A program made the position numbers and the translations under genes. Under the pieces are notes generated by a model. The model did not search any database, was not told where the DNA came from, and saw only the letters and a list, made by a program, of their open reading frames with translations. A stretch of 64,000 nucleotides of DNA from Muriicola soli (lineage in GTDB: Bacteria; Bacteroidota; Bacteroidia; Flavobacteriales; Flavobacteriaceae): contig NZ_CP035544.1 of the NCBI RefSeq assembly GCF_004139715.1, positions 3,003,494 through 3,067,493 on the forward strand, in the 5' to 3' direction. Shown here in pieces: positions 9,401-16,297 of this stretch; positions within the stretch are counted from its first letter, which is position 1; the number at the start of each line of letters is the position of its first letter.

Positions 9401-10539
9401 TCAAAATTTATGCCTGGAAAGGCCCTGACTTTATCACGGATCCCACTACGGATATCGCAGGAGTAGACTGGATTCTGGGAATTCAATGGTGGCCGTATCA
9501 GCGCCCCACCTTTGTAACCCCTCCTTTTGCAGGGTACGTGTCGGGACATTCTACTTTCTCTCGGGCTGCTGCCGAGGTTTTAACAAGATTTACGGGGGAT
9601 CCTTATTTTCCTGGAGGCTTGGGCGTGTTTGATATTGAACAAAATAATTTTCTGGTTTTTGAACAGGGGCCAAGTGAAAATTTCAGCTTGCAATGGGCCA
9701 CCTACAGGGATGCGTCCGATCAAACCAGTTTGTCAAGAATATGGGGTGGTATACACCCACCTATTGATGATATTCCCGGTCGGATTATCGGTGATAAGAT
9801 CGGGAATGAAGCTTTTGCGCTTGCTGCTGAATATTTCAACGGAAAGGTTTCCATTGCCTCAGACAATTTTTTTGTCAAAACCAATGGAGAAAGCTGTTTT
9901 GAACAAAATGACGGTAGCGTCACCGTGAATGCCGTGGATTATTACAACTACGAATTGGAGATCAATGGACAAGTCTACAATTTTACCAGGGAAATAGTGG
10001 TGGAAAATTTGGCTCCGGGAACCTACAACCTTTGCCTTAGTGTAAAAGACTATGCCGATTTTGAACAGTGTTACGATGTGATTATTCAGGAAGTTTTACC
10101 GATGGAGGCGTCATCTAAAATTGAATCTGACGGCCTATCCCAAAAGGCGACCATAGAAGTGAATAAAGGCACGCCACCGTATGAATTGAGAATCAATGGG
10201 GAAAGAAAAGGCAGTTACGACAGTAAAATAATCGTTACAGCCGTAGAGCCCGGAGATTTACTCACATTAACTTCCGCCCTGCCATGTGAGGGCGAGTATT
10301 CAGAACTTGTGGGTCCTGCAAATCAGCTGGCTTACCCCAACCCCACTTCGGATATCTTGACAATTCCGTCACGTACAGATAAAAGCATTATTGAAGTTTA
10401 TACTCAATCCGGGCAGCTAGTTAGAGCTTTTGCAGGCAATGAAAAGATATCGCTAGCTTCATTGAGTAAAGGTATTTACCTGGTGGTGCTAAAAAATGAA
10501 AAGAACACGAGTTCTATAAAAGTTATAGTGGCAGACTAA
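6436..10539 (+). CDS. Secreted FG-GAP/ASPIC-vanadium haloperoxidase fusion with T9SS sorting domain
   Basis: A 1367-residue exported protein; the signal peptide ends near VFGQA. Residues of about 40-400 carry seven calcium-type VCBS/FG-GAP repeats such as DYDNDGWDD and DIDNDGDLDLF. Residues of about 409-490 form an ASPIC/UnbV domain. Residues of about 525-1140 match vanadium-dependent haloperoxidases of the PAP2 fold, with K928 and R935 (K-x6-RP), S1036-G1037-H1038, and S1100-R1101-x5-H1107-x3-D1111. These have the spacing that binds vanadate or phosphate. An Ig-like stretch and a T9SS type A tail (AYPNPTSD near 1298) end it. Halide oxidation or phosphatase activity is inferred. An upstream in-frame TTG at 6376 would precede the signal peptide and is rejected. 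Confidence 0.88.
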   Translation: MRKIAFSIFFIFYGIAVFGQAFFSDVQPQIIDQEVKYGDVSTFHGPGISFTDYDNDGWDDITIPASTTRDFQFLHNTGGQFEIQTLPINSGGIEARQVTWVDFDNDGDLDFFANSDAGVCWFYRNDGGNAFTNIISSSGIAPEQKAYWGNSWGDIDNDGDLDLFLIVRDNDFVDHNLLYRNDGNGDFTDITATSGLYLEAQFTQSAAFLDYDRDGDQDLFLANDKDELPNVLYRNQGGGIFIDVSIASGMDLYMDGMSATVEDYNKDGWLDIYVTNIYPPAFTNSVSGNAFLRNNGDGTFSNIALANGTRFDGFAWGSVFLDGENDSDQDLYVVSHQDGSEGGPSSAYYENNGNGNFNNTSTSGFANDIRASYGNAIGDIQNDGLADIAVINIDDQPISLWENQSSTENNWIKIKLQGTESNRMGIGSFIKIGFGGEVEYRYTLCGEGFISQNSFYEFVGIGMAESIEFIEVIWTSGIKDRFENITPNQMITLVENTNPVENNDLNGVGESRAEEFAHLSVARQWNEALLDAIRNDFARPPVHARNLYHSAIAMYDSWAVFDNAAETVFLGKTKNGFSCNFDGIETPADTDAARQITMSYALYSLLSHRFSNSPGATFALQRFEELFSLLGFDSSFVSTDYSTGSYAALGNYLGAKLIEFGVNDGANENDDYGNQYYQPVNEPLALDRYEESYDLADPNRWQPLAFESFVDQSGNPIAGSVPEFLNPEWGQVVPFALKPSDLEVLNNGFDSYVYNNPGPPVNIQNSDQDGIQDPYKWHFALVASWSSHLDPSDPTFIDISPGSIGNVDMSFFPASFEDYQTFYDFTEGGDMGTGHPLNPFTGQPYEQQLVKRADYARVLAEFWADGPDSETPPGHWFTILNYVNDHPENSKRIAGSGEEVDDLEWDVKAYLALGGAMHDAAINTWGIKGYYDYIRPISAIRYMASKGQSTDSTLPSFHPHGLPLIPGRIELIENGDPLAGSGGENIGKIKIYAWKGPDFITDPTTDIAGVDWILGIQWWPYQRPTFVTPPFAGYVSGHSTFSRAAAEVLTRFTGDPYFPGGLGVFDIEQNNFLVFEQGPSENFSLQWATYRDASDQTSLSRIWGGIHPPIDDIPGRIIGDKIGNEAFALAAEYFNGKVSIASDNFFVKTNGESCFEQNDGSVTVNAVDYYNYELEINGQVYNFTREIVVENLAPGTYNLCLSVKDYADFEQCYDVIIQEVLPMEASSKIESDGLSQKATIEVNKGTPPYELRINGERKGSYDSKIIVTAVEPGDLLTLTSALPCEGEYSELVGPANQLAYPNPTSDILTIPSRTDKSIIEVYTQSGQLVRAFAGNEKISLASLSKGIYLVVLKNEKNTSSIKVIVAD

Positions 10540-11108
10540 GTGTGAGACTGTTTTCTTTTATTGTGGTTTAAACCTATAGTATTCGTTATCATCTTTTTAA
10601 TAGACCTGTTTACTCCCGGTGACAAAGAGTTCAAATATTTATCCTGTGCTAATAAGAGAATTTCATTGGTAAGCTCAGGATGTTTTTTTGCCATTTTAAT
10701 GATAAACTTAAAAGCAGTATATCTGATCGATGGTTTTTTTTCAACATCCTCCCATAGTGAAACACTGAGATCAAATAAATGTCCTTCCTGTTCCTCATTC
10801 AAATTCATTTCAAGGAGGATCTTCAGCAATTCTCTCTGGTGTCCGTCTGTTTTGTTGCCAATAGCTTTAATTAGTTTAGGAATGTGATTCTTTATTCTGA
10901 TATCATTTTTCGAGATATAACTCCAAAGTACCCAGGCCGCTCTCCATGAATAAGGTTGCTTATTCTGTATCGCGAGTTCTACAGCCTCATCAAAATATTC
11001 GGGATGATTATTTAAAAAGACAATCATCTCTTTTTTATGTGAATGAAGTAACTTTTGCTCTAAAAGTGTCTCGGTAGACATCATCGAAGAGGGTTTAGTA
11101 ATTGTCAA
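10536..11108 (-). CDS. Hypothetical helical-repeat (HEAT-like) protein
   Basis: A 190-residue protein with no signal peptide. The sequence is almost wholly helical with repeated pairs such as YSWRAAWVLWSYISKN and RYTAFKFIIKMAKKHPEL, which resemble HEAT or armadillo repeats. I do not recognise a named family or catalytic residues. A second start, MSTETLLEQ, lies 9 residues in. Its stop overlaps the haloperoxidase stop by two bases, tail to tail. It may be co-transcribed after the MscS gene 23 bases upstream. Confidence 0.6.
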   Translation of the reverse strand: MTITKPSSMMSTETLLEQKLLHSHKKEMIVFLNNHPEYFDEAVELAIQNKQPYSWRAAWVLWSYISKNDIRIKNHIPKLIKAIGNKTDGHQRELLKILLEMNLNEEQEGHLFDLSVSLWEDVEKKPSIRYTAFKFIIKMAKKHPELTNEILLLAQDKYLNSLSPGVNRSIKKMITNTIGLNHNKRKQSHT

Positions 11109-11131
11109 AATAGAAGATGATCAAGTCCTGC

Positions 11132-12196
11132 TTAATTCTTATTTCTTTCATCTTTTATAAATACCCGTGAGTGAGGGAGACTTTCCGGATAATTTTCTTG
11201 TAAAAAAGTAATCAGCTTTTCTCTTACAAGTACCCTGAGGTCCCATGCCGTAGGAGAATCTTTTGCGCTCATCAATGCCCTTATCTCTACATGCGTCCCC
11301 GTTGCGTTGGTCACCTGTATATTCTGAGCCTTTCCATCCCAGAGATCTGTGCTGTCCAATATGCGTTTGAGCTCTTCCCGCAACTCATCGAAGGGGACTT
11401 TGTAGTCTGTATAAAGGAATACGGTACCCAGAATATCAGCAGTAGTTTTAGTCCAGTTCTGGAAAGGTTTTTCAATAAAATAAGTAGTGGGAAGTACCAA
11501 ACGCCTTTTATCCCAGATGGCAACTACCACATAGGTTAGGGTGATCTGTTCTATCCTCCCCCATTCACCTTCCACCACCACTACATCATCAATTTTGATA
11601 GGTTGGGCGATCGCGATTTGTATTCCGGCCAGGATGGCGCCGATCATTTTTTGGGCGGAAAAACCTATGATGATACCGGCTACACCGGCAGAAGCAAAAA
11701 TACTGATCCCAATCTCGCGGATTTCCTCAAAACTCATCAGGGCTATGCCCAGGGCCATGATGGTTACAATGAAAATAAATATGCGTTCCAGAATGGTAAA
11801 CTGCGTATATACTTTTCTGGCCTTGAGGTTATCGGTGGATTGAACGTCGTAGTTGTTGATCACTAATTGTTTGATCAATTTGATGATCCTGATCAGCAGC
11901 CAGGTAAAAGAAAAAATAAATAGCAGAGTACTGATTTTTCTGAACCAGGCGCCATAATCCTCCAGGCCCAGTAATTCCCTCAGTGCACCCATTCTTATCA
12001 GGAAGGAAAAAAGTATAAAAACCAGAGGGAGCGATATCTTTTTAACAGTGTCCCTGGGAAGGAGATACTTGTCATCTTTCCCGATTTTCCTAAGTATCGA
12101 AGTCGTAAATATATAGATGAGGACAAGTAAAAGCAGCCCCCCAAAAACGTATAACAGGGATTCGTTGGAAGGTATTTTCAGGATTTCTTCTTGCAT
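11132..12196 (-). CDS. Mechanosensitive ion channel, MscS family
   Basis: A 354-residue inner-membrane protein. Four or five hydrophobic segments cover the first 190 residues. The last is the glycine/alanine-rich pore helix SAGVAGIIIGFSAQKMIGAILAG written in two parts around residue 170. The MscS beta domain follows with IDDVVVVEGEWGRIEQITLTYVVV. Such channels release solutes under hypo-osmotic stress. The gene is divergent from hemH. Its C-terminal domain is short and charged, ending KDERNKN. Confidence 0.9.
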   Translation of the reverse strand: MQEEILKIPSNESLLYVFGGLLLLVLIYIFTTSILRKIGKDDKYLLPRDTVKKISLPLVFILFSFLIRMGALRELLGLEDYGAWFRKISTLLFIFSFTWLLIRIIKLIKQLVINNYDVQSTDNLKARKVYTQFTILERIFIFIVTIMALGIALMSFEEIREIGISIFASAGVAGIIIGFSAQKMIGAILAGIQIAIAQPIKIDDVVVVEGEWGRIEQITLTYVVVAIWDKRRLVLPTTYFIEKPFQNWTKTTADILGTVFLYTDYKVPFDELREELKRILDSTDLWDGKAQNIQVTNATGTHVEIRALMSAKDSPTAWDLRVLVREKLITFLQENYPESLPHSRVFIKDERNKN

Positions 12197-12293
12197 CAGT
12201 TATAAAAGTTTAAAAAGTAAAATAAGGAACATTCGGCTCAATACCATAAGAAATTAGCAATCTCTATTTCAACATAGGTAAAGTATTGGAATG

Positions 12294-12328
12294 AGCTGTG
12301 GTCAGTTGAGGTACAAGTCGTATTTTTG
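12294..12328 (+). promoter_or_regulatory. hemH promoter, same block as at the AraC regulator
   Basis: AGCTGTGGT at 12294-12302 is followed after exactly 16 bases by CGTATTTTTG at 12319-12328, whose last 8 bases are a perfect TAnnTTTG -7 box. The araC promoter at 3143-3177 has the same 9-mer and spacing, and TTGGA just upstream in both. The predicted leader to the TTG start of hemH is about 15 bases. Confidence 0.55.
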
Positions 12329-12349
12329 GGGGGTTAAAAAAATTGAGAT

Positions 12350-13381
12350 TTGAAAGGAGTATTATTAGTAAATCTGGGATCACCTGACAGTCCTACTGCA
12401 AAGGATGTTAAGCCCTATCTGGACGAGTTCCTGATGGACAAACGCGTGATCGATGTACCCAAATTATTACGCAATATCCTGGTTCGCGGGATCATCTTAC
12501 AAACCCGCCCAAAAAAATCCGCCAAAGCGTATAAAAAAATATGGTGGGAAGAAGGTTCACCACTGATAGTTATATCGGAACGTTTTACGGAGAAGGTTCG
12601 GAAAAAAACAGAACTTCCCGTTGCCCTCGGAATGCGTTATGGCTCATTGAGTATCAAAAAGGCCCTGGACGAACTAGACAAGAAAGGAGTAGATGACGTC
12701 CTGCTCGTGCCTTTGTATCCCCATTATGCAATGTCCTCATACGAAACTGTGGTTGTAAAAGCTTTGGAAGATCAGCAAAACTATTTTCCTTCCATGAAGA
12801 TGACAACCCTACCTGCCTTTTACCACCGTCCGGAATATATAAAGGTATTGTCGACGAGTATTGCTGAAGGATTGAAAGACTTCGACTATGATCACGTCTT
12901 ATTTTCCTATCATGGGATCCCCGAAAGACATATCCGAAAGTCGGATCCTACCCGCTTTCATTGTAAGATAGACGGTAGTTGTTGTAAAATAAACTCCGTT
13001 GCTCATCATACCTGCTACAGACATCAGTGTTACGAAACCACAGAGTTGGTAAAAGCGTTTCTCGGGTTGGATGAAGATAAGGTGAGTACCTCTTTTCAGT
13101 CGCGCCTTGCAGGAGATCCATGGCTTAAACCCTATACAGATTTCGAATTTGAACGTCTTGCCAAAGAAGGTAAAAAGAAGCTCGCTGTTATTACTCCTGC
13201 TTTTGTCAGTGACTGTCTGGAAACCCTGGAGGAGATAGCTATGGAGGGGAAAGAACAATTTGAAGAAGCGGGGGGTGAACACTACAAGCACATTTCCTGT
13301 CTCAATGAACGAGACGACTGGGTTGAGCTCATGGCTTCCTGGATTTCCAACTGGGAAACAAAAAATCTACTACCGGTCTGA
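12350..13381 (+). CDS. hemH: Ferrochelatase
   Basis: A 343-residue enzyme that inserts iron into protoporphyrin IX. The start is a TTG, chosen because it gives MKGVLLVNLGSPDSP, the usual family N-terminus. The catalytic histidine is H188 in FSYHGIPERH, and the acidic metal site lies in DCLETLEEIAMEG. Compared with the E. coli enzyme there is an insert of about 20 residues with cysteines at 205, 211, 212, 222 and 227. Such inserts are usual in Bacteroidota, and some bacterial ferrochelatases bind a [2Fe-2S] cluster. The TGA stop overlaps the ATG of the next gene by one base. Confidence 0.95.
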   Translation: MKGVLLVNLGSPDSPTAKDVKPYLDEFLMDKRVIDVPKLLRNILVRGIILQTRPKKSAKAYKKIWWEEGSPLIVISERFTEKVRKKTELPVALGMRYGSLSIKKALDELDKKGVDDVLLVPLYPHYAMSSYETVVVKALEDQQNYFPSMKMTTLPAFYHRPEYIKVLSTSIAEGLKDFDYDHVLFSYHGIPERHIRKSDPTRFHCKIDGSCCKINSVAHHTCYRHQCYETTELVKAFLGLDEDKVSTSFQSRLAGDPWLKPYTDFEFERLAKEGKKKLAVITPAFVSDCLETLEEIAMEGKEQFEEAGGEHYKHISCLNERDDWVELMASWISNWETKNLLPV

Positions 13382-14772
13382 TGGCAAAGGTCTCCTCAGA
13401 TGATTTAGGCTCAGAATCGATCGGGAGACTCCTGATTAAACAGGCAGTACCTGCCTCCATAGGGATTTTGGTAATGTCCCTGAACATCCTGGTGGATACC
13501 ATTTTCGTTGGGAATTGGATCGGCTCAATAGCAATTGCAGCCATAAACGTAGTCTTACCGGTTTCTTTTTTTATCGCTGCCCTGGGGATGGCTATTGGTA
13601 TTGGAGGGAGCAGCATTATTTCCAGAGCCCTGGGGGCGGAAAACAAGCACAAGGCCTTAAAGACTTTTGGCAATCAGATATCCCTCACCCTTTTAGTCAC
13701 CATAACCATGGTGGCATTTGGCTTGTATTTTGCAGACGGACTTATTCCCGCTTTTGGGGGCAAGGGAGCTATATTTAAGCCGGCGAAGATCTACTATACC
13801 ATTGTTCTTTACGGCGTGCCATTTCTCGCCCTGTGTATGATGGGTAATACGGTTATCAGGGCGGAGGGGAAACCCAAATTCGCCATGATTGCCATGATCA
13901 TTCCGTCAGTCGGAAATCTTCTGATGGATTATGTTTTTATTTACATCTTCGATTGGGGGATGGAAGGCGCGGCCTGGGCTACAACCGGAGGGTACCTCTT
14001 GTGTTTTGGATACATCTTTTACTTTTTTCTCTCCAAAAATTCAGAACTGAAAATTAAGTCGGTCGACTTTAGGCTCGATCTTCCCATTTTAAAAGAAATA
14101 GGATCTCTGGGTTTTGTCACCTTATCAAGACAGGCAGTTACCAGTATTACCTATCTTCTGATGAACAATATTTTATTCGATCTCGGAGGAGAATCGATGG
14201 TAGCAGTATACGCGATAATCGGTAGAATGCTGATGTTTGCCTTATTCCCTGTATTTGGTGTAACTCAGGGCTTTCTGCCTATTGCCGGATACAATTACGG
14301 AGCACAAAAATATGAAAGGGTAAGAGAGTCCATAAACACGGCAATTACTTACGCTGCTATTGTTGCTACGGTTGTTTTTGTAGGTCTTATGGTTTTCCCG
14401 GCCGAGATTACCGGATTGTTTCTCAGCAGTCGTGCCGATATGTCGGCTGAGGAAATGGCCAGCAATATTTTTGTTCTGGAAAATACCCCAGCGGCGATGC
14501 GATGGGTTTTCGCCGCTACCCCGATCATAGCAATCCAATTAATAGGGGCGGCCTATTTTCAGGCGGTGGGAAAAGCCGTTCCTGCGCTCTTGCTGACACT
14601 TACGCGGCAGGGCTTTTTCTTTATTCCACTCATCCTGATTCTTCCCATTTACCTCGGCGAGCTAGGGGTATGGTTGTCTTTCCCTATAGCAGATACCCTT
14701 TCTACAATTGTCACAGGATATTTCCTTCGTCGGGAAGTTAAAACCTCCCTTAGAATTGACGCAGCGGCCTGA
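13381..14772 (+). CDS. MATE family efflux transporter
   Basis: A 463-residue inner-membrane protein with about 12 hydrophobic segments in two pseudo-repeats, the usual MATE size. The N-terminal half has LLIKQAVPASIGILVMSLNI and GGSSIISRALGA. The second half has the parallel LKEIGSLGFVTLSRQ and QGFLPIAGYNYGAQ. MATE proteins export drugs or metabolites with proton or sodium exchange; the substrate is unknown. It overlaps the hemH stop by one base (TGATG), so the two are probably one transcript. Porphyrin or drug export are both possible and not distinguishable. Confidence 0.92.
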   Translation: MAKVSSDDLGSESIGRLLIKQAVPASIGILVMSLNILVDTIFVGNWIGSIAIAAINVVLPVSFFIAALGMAIGIGGSSIISRALGAENKHKALKTFGNQISLTLLVTITMVAFGLYFADGLIPAFGGKGAIFKPAKIYYTIVLYGVPFLALCMMGNTVIRAEGKPKFAMIAMIIPSVGNLLMDYVFIYIFDWGMEGAAWATTGGYLLCFGYIFYFFLSKNSELKIKSVDFRLDLPILKEIGSLGFVTLSRQAVTSITYLLMNNILFDLGGESMVAVYAIIGRMLMFALFPVFGVTQGFLPIAGYNYGAQKYERVRESINTAITYAAIVATVVFVGLMVFPAEITGLFLSSRADMSAEEMASNIFVLENTPAAMRWVFAATPIIAIQLIGAAYFQAVGKAVPALLLTLTRQGFFFIPLILILPIYLGELGVWLSFPIADTLSTIVTGYFLRREVKTSLRIDAAA

Positions 14773-14907
14773 TATCCTTTCTCCGCTCTAATCTTCATTA
14801 GTTGTTTTTTGCCTTCTGCAAGGGTGTTGCGTATTGCCATCCTACTTTGCATAAAATACGAAGCGCAACGTATGTGGAAATGAGATGTTGAATTAAAATG
14901 AAGGAAG

Positions 14908-15618
14908 ATGACACAATTAAAAATGTTGCAATTAAGAGTAAAAGGAATGGCCGGTAATCTGGCGTGGTTTATAAATATTAAGGTTTTTCTTATTACAGGC
15001 CTGATCGTGCTAGGAAGCTGTGAGACACAAGAGAGTGATTACGAAAAACCGGACAATAAAAAGGCTGTAGCCTTATTTGAGGAAGTTGTGAGGAAGACAA
15101 CGCCTAAAGTCAGGGGATTGATTGAAAAGTACCCTGAACTCCTATCTGAGAAGGGGTCAATGAAGGAGGAAAGAGTGCAGGCCCTGGAGAAGGAGACTCG
15201 AGAAGTTTTATTACCCATGGTCAATGGGACTAAGGCCTTATTAAAATCCTACAATGTAAATGAAAAGGATCTGCGGCAGGAATTTCAGGAAAAGGATGAT
15301 CCGAGAATTGCCCTGGTTGGGTTGATGATCCTCGCCTCAGAAAGCAAGGAGCAAATGGCAGTTGCCAGAAATTTTGTGAATGCTTTCAGGACCGTGGGTT
15401 ACTCCTTGCAAGGGGCGACTCTAGAAGAGGCAAAAAAGGATTGGGTGGATTGTCTCATTGTTGCGGTAGGAATTGATGTAGTAGTTGATTTTGTTAACGG
15501 CAATGTCACCGAGGCCATCGCCAAAAAAGCGATAAAAAAGATTGCTTCCCGTGCTCTGGGAGCAATTGGGGCTGCTATAGCTGTCTATGAGTTTGGAAGT
15601 TGTATGGGATGGTACTAA
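14908..15618 (+). CDS. Hypothetical lipoprotein with glycine/alanine-rich C-terminal tail
   Basis: A 236-residue protein not assigned to a family. A signal peptide ends in a lipobox LGSC near residue 38. The internal ATG at 14947, giving MAGNLAWF, would make a more normal signal length and may be the true start. The middle is charged and helical. The last 35 residues switch to a cationic then hydrophobic Gly/Ala stretch (AIKKIASRALGAIGAAIAV followed by YEFGSCMGWY), which looks like the tail of small pore-forming peptides. A 64-residue membrane protein follows 11 bases later. Function unknown. Confidence 0.6.
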   Translation: MTQLKMLQLRVKGMAGNLAWFINIKVFLITGLIVLGSCETQESDYEKPDNKKAVALFEEVVRKTTPKVRGLIEKYPELLSEKGSMKEERVQALEKETREVLLPMVNGTKALLKSYNVNEKDLRQEFQEKDDPRIALVGLMILASESKEQMAVARNFVNAFRTVGYSLQGATLEEAKKDWVDCLIVAVGIDVVVDFVNGNVTEAIAKKAIKKIASRALGAIGAAIAVYEFGSCMGWY

Positions 15619-15629
15619 AATATAATACT

Positions 15630-15824
15630 ATGAAAAATTACAAGCTAACAACACCCAGGACCATTTTGTTTGGGATCATATTCACAGGTGGATTAATTTA
15701 CTTTACCAAAAATGGGATCAATTCAATGGAAACCTATGAAATTGTTCTCAGTGCTGTACTGATGCTCGCCTTATTGACTTTGATACTTTTGAAGATTTTA
15801 GAAGCAGTTAAGAAAGGCTCTTAA
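15630..15824 (+). CDS. Small two-helix membrane protein
   Basis: A 64-residue protein starting at the ATG that gives MKNYKLTTPRTILFG. It has two hydrophobic segments at about residues 12-29 and 40-58 with a basic N-terminus and a basic C-terminus. It begins 11 bases after the lipoprotein gene and ends just before a strong terminator, so the two genes form a short transcription unit. I do not recognise it. An immunity-type role for its neighbour is only a guess. Confidence 0.55.
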   Translation: MKNYKLTTPRTILFGIIFTGGLIYFTKNGINSMETYEIVLSAVLMLALLTLILLKILEAVKKGS

Positions 15825-15848
15825 CTATTCTGCGGATTTGGGATATGG

Positions 15849-15880
15849 AAAGCCTCAGCATCTCTGCCTGAGGCTTTTAT
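15849..15880 (+). terminator. Rho-independent terminator
   Basis: The stem GCCTCAG (15852-15858) pairs with CTGAGGC (15868-15874) around a 9-base loop, extended by AAA/TTT, and is followed by TTTTATTT. It ends the lipoprotein and small membrane protein unit. Confidence 0.85.
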
Positions 15881-16297
15881 TTCGTTTGTATTATAGGCCA
15901 ATTTAGCTTGGTAAACATTTGAGTTTCGCCCGCGTTTTGCTTGCGAACAAGATCATCCATTTAATGAGACCAGGTAGTTAAATTAGGATCAGAATTTATC
16001 CTTTATTTTCTCAGTGTCTGACTTTCATTTCGATTATATGCATGTAAAGAAAGAGTGACGGCTAATATGAATACAGTGCGAAGTAGAAAGAATGGAAAAA
16101 GTTTTATCATCCGTCTAAACTTGAGCAAAAAAGGCATAAAGAATACTGAGGATGAGAGCGGGGCGCTAAGAATATTACGAACGTAAAACCTCTTGTTAGC
16201 CTTTTGAAAATGGATTATGGATCCTCATCATTATAAGGTTTCGGGTTTCCTTGTTTTTTGGTACATTTAGCTTCGTCGAACTAGAACACTAATCAAC
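15881..16297. other. Intergenic stretch, mostly empty
   Basis: About 420 bases with no convincing gene. It contains one 39-codon open frame discussed separately (16067-16186). Just before the next gene there is a TTTTTTGG-TACATTTAG stretch that resembles, but does not match, a -7 box. No tRNA, repeat or strong hairpin was seen. Confidence 0.5.
16067..16186 (+). pseudogene. Possible remnant of a tyrosine recombinase N-terminus
   Basis: A 39-codon frame reading MNTVRSRKNGKSFIIRLNLS and then KKGIKNTEDES. The basic start followed by a beta-like segment resembles the arm-binding N-terminus of Bacteroidota phage-type integrases. There is no downstream catalytic domain, no flanking repeat and no mobile gene nearby. 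It could equally be chance. Confidence 0.18.

Noticed and set aside
14805..14875. Imperfect inverted repeat GTTGCGTATT with AATACG-AAG-CGCAAC before the lipoprotein gene
   Set aside because: The right arm is interrupted by three bases and the loop is long; it may be chance and no regulatory family is suggested.
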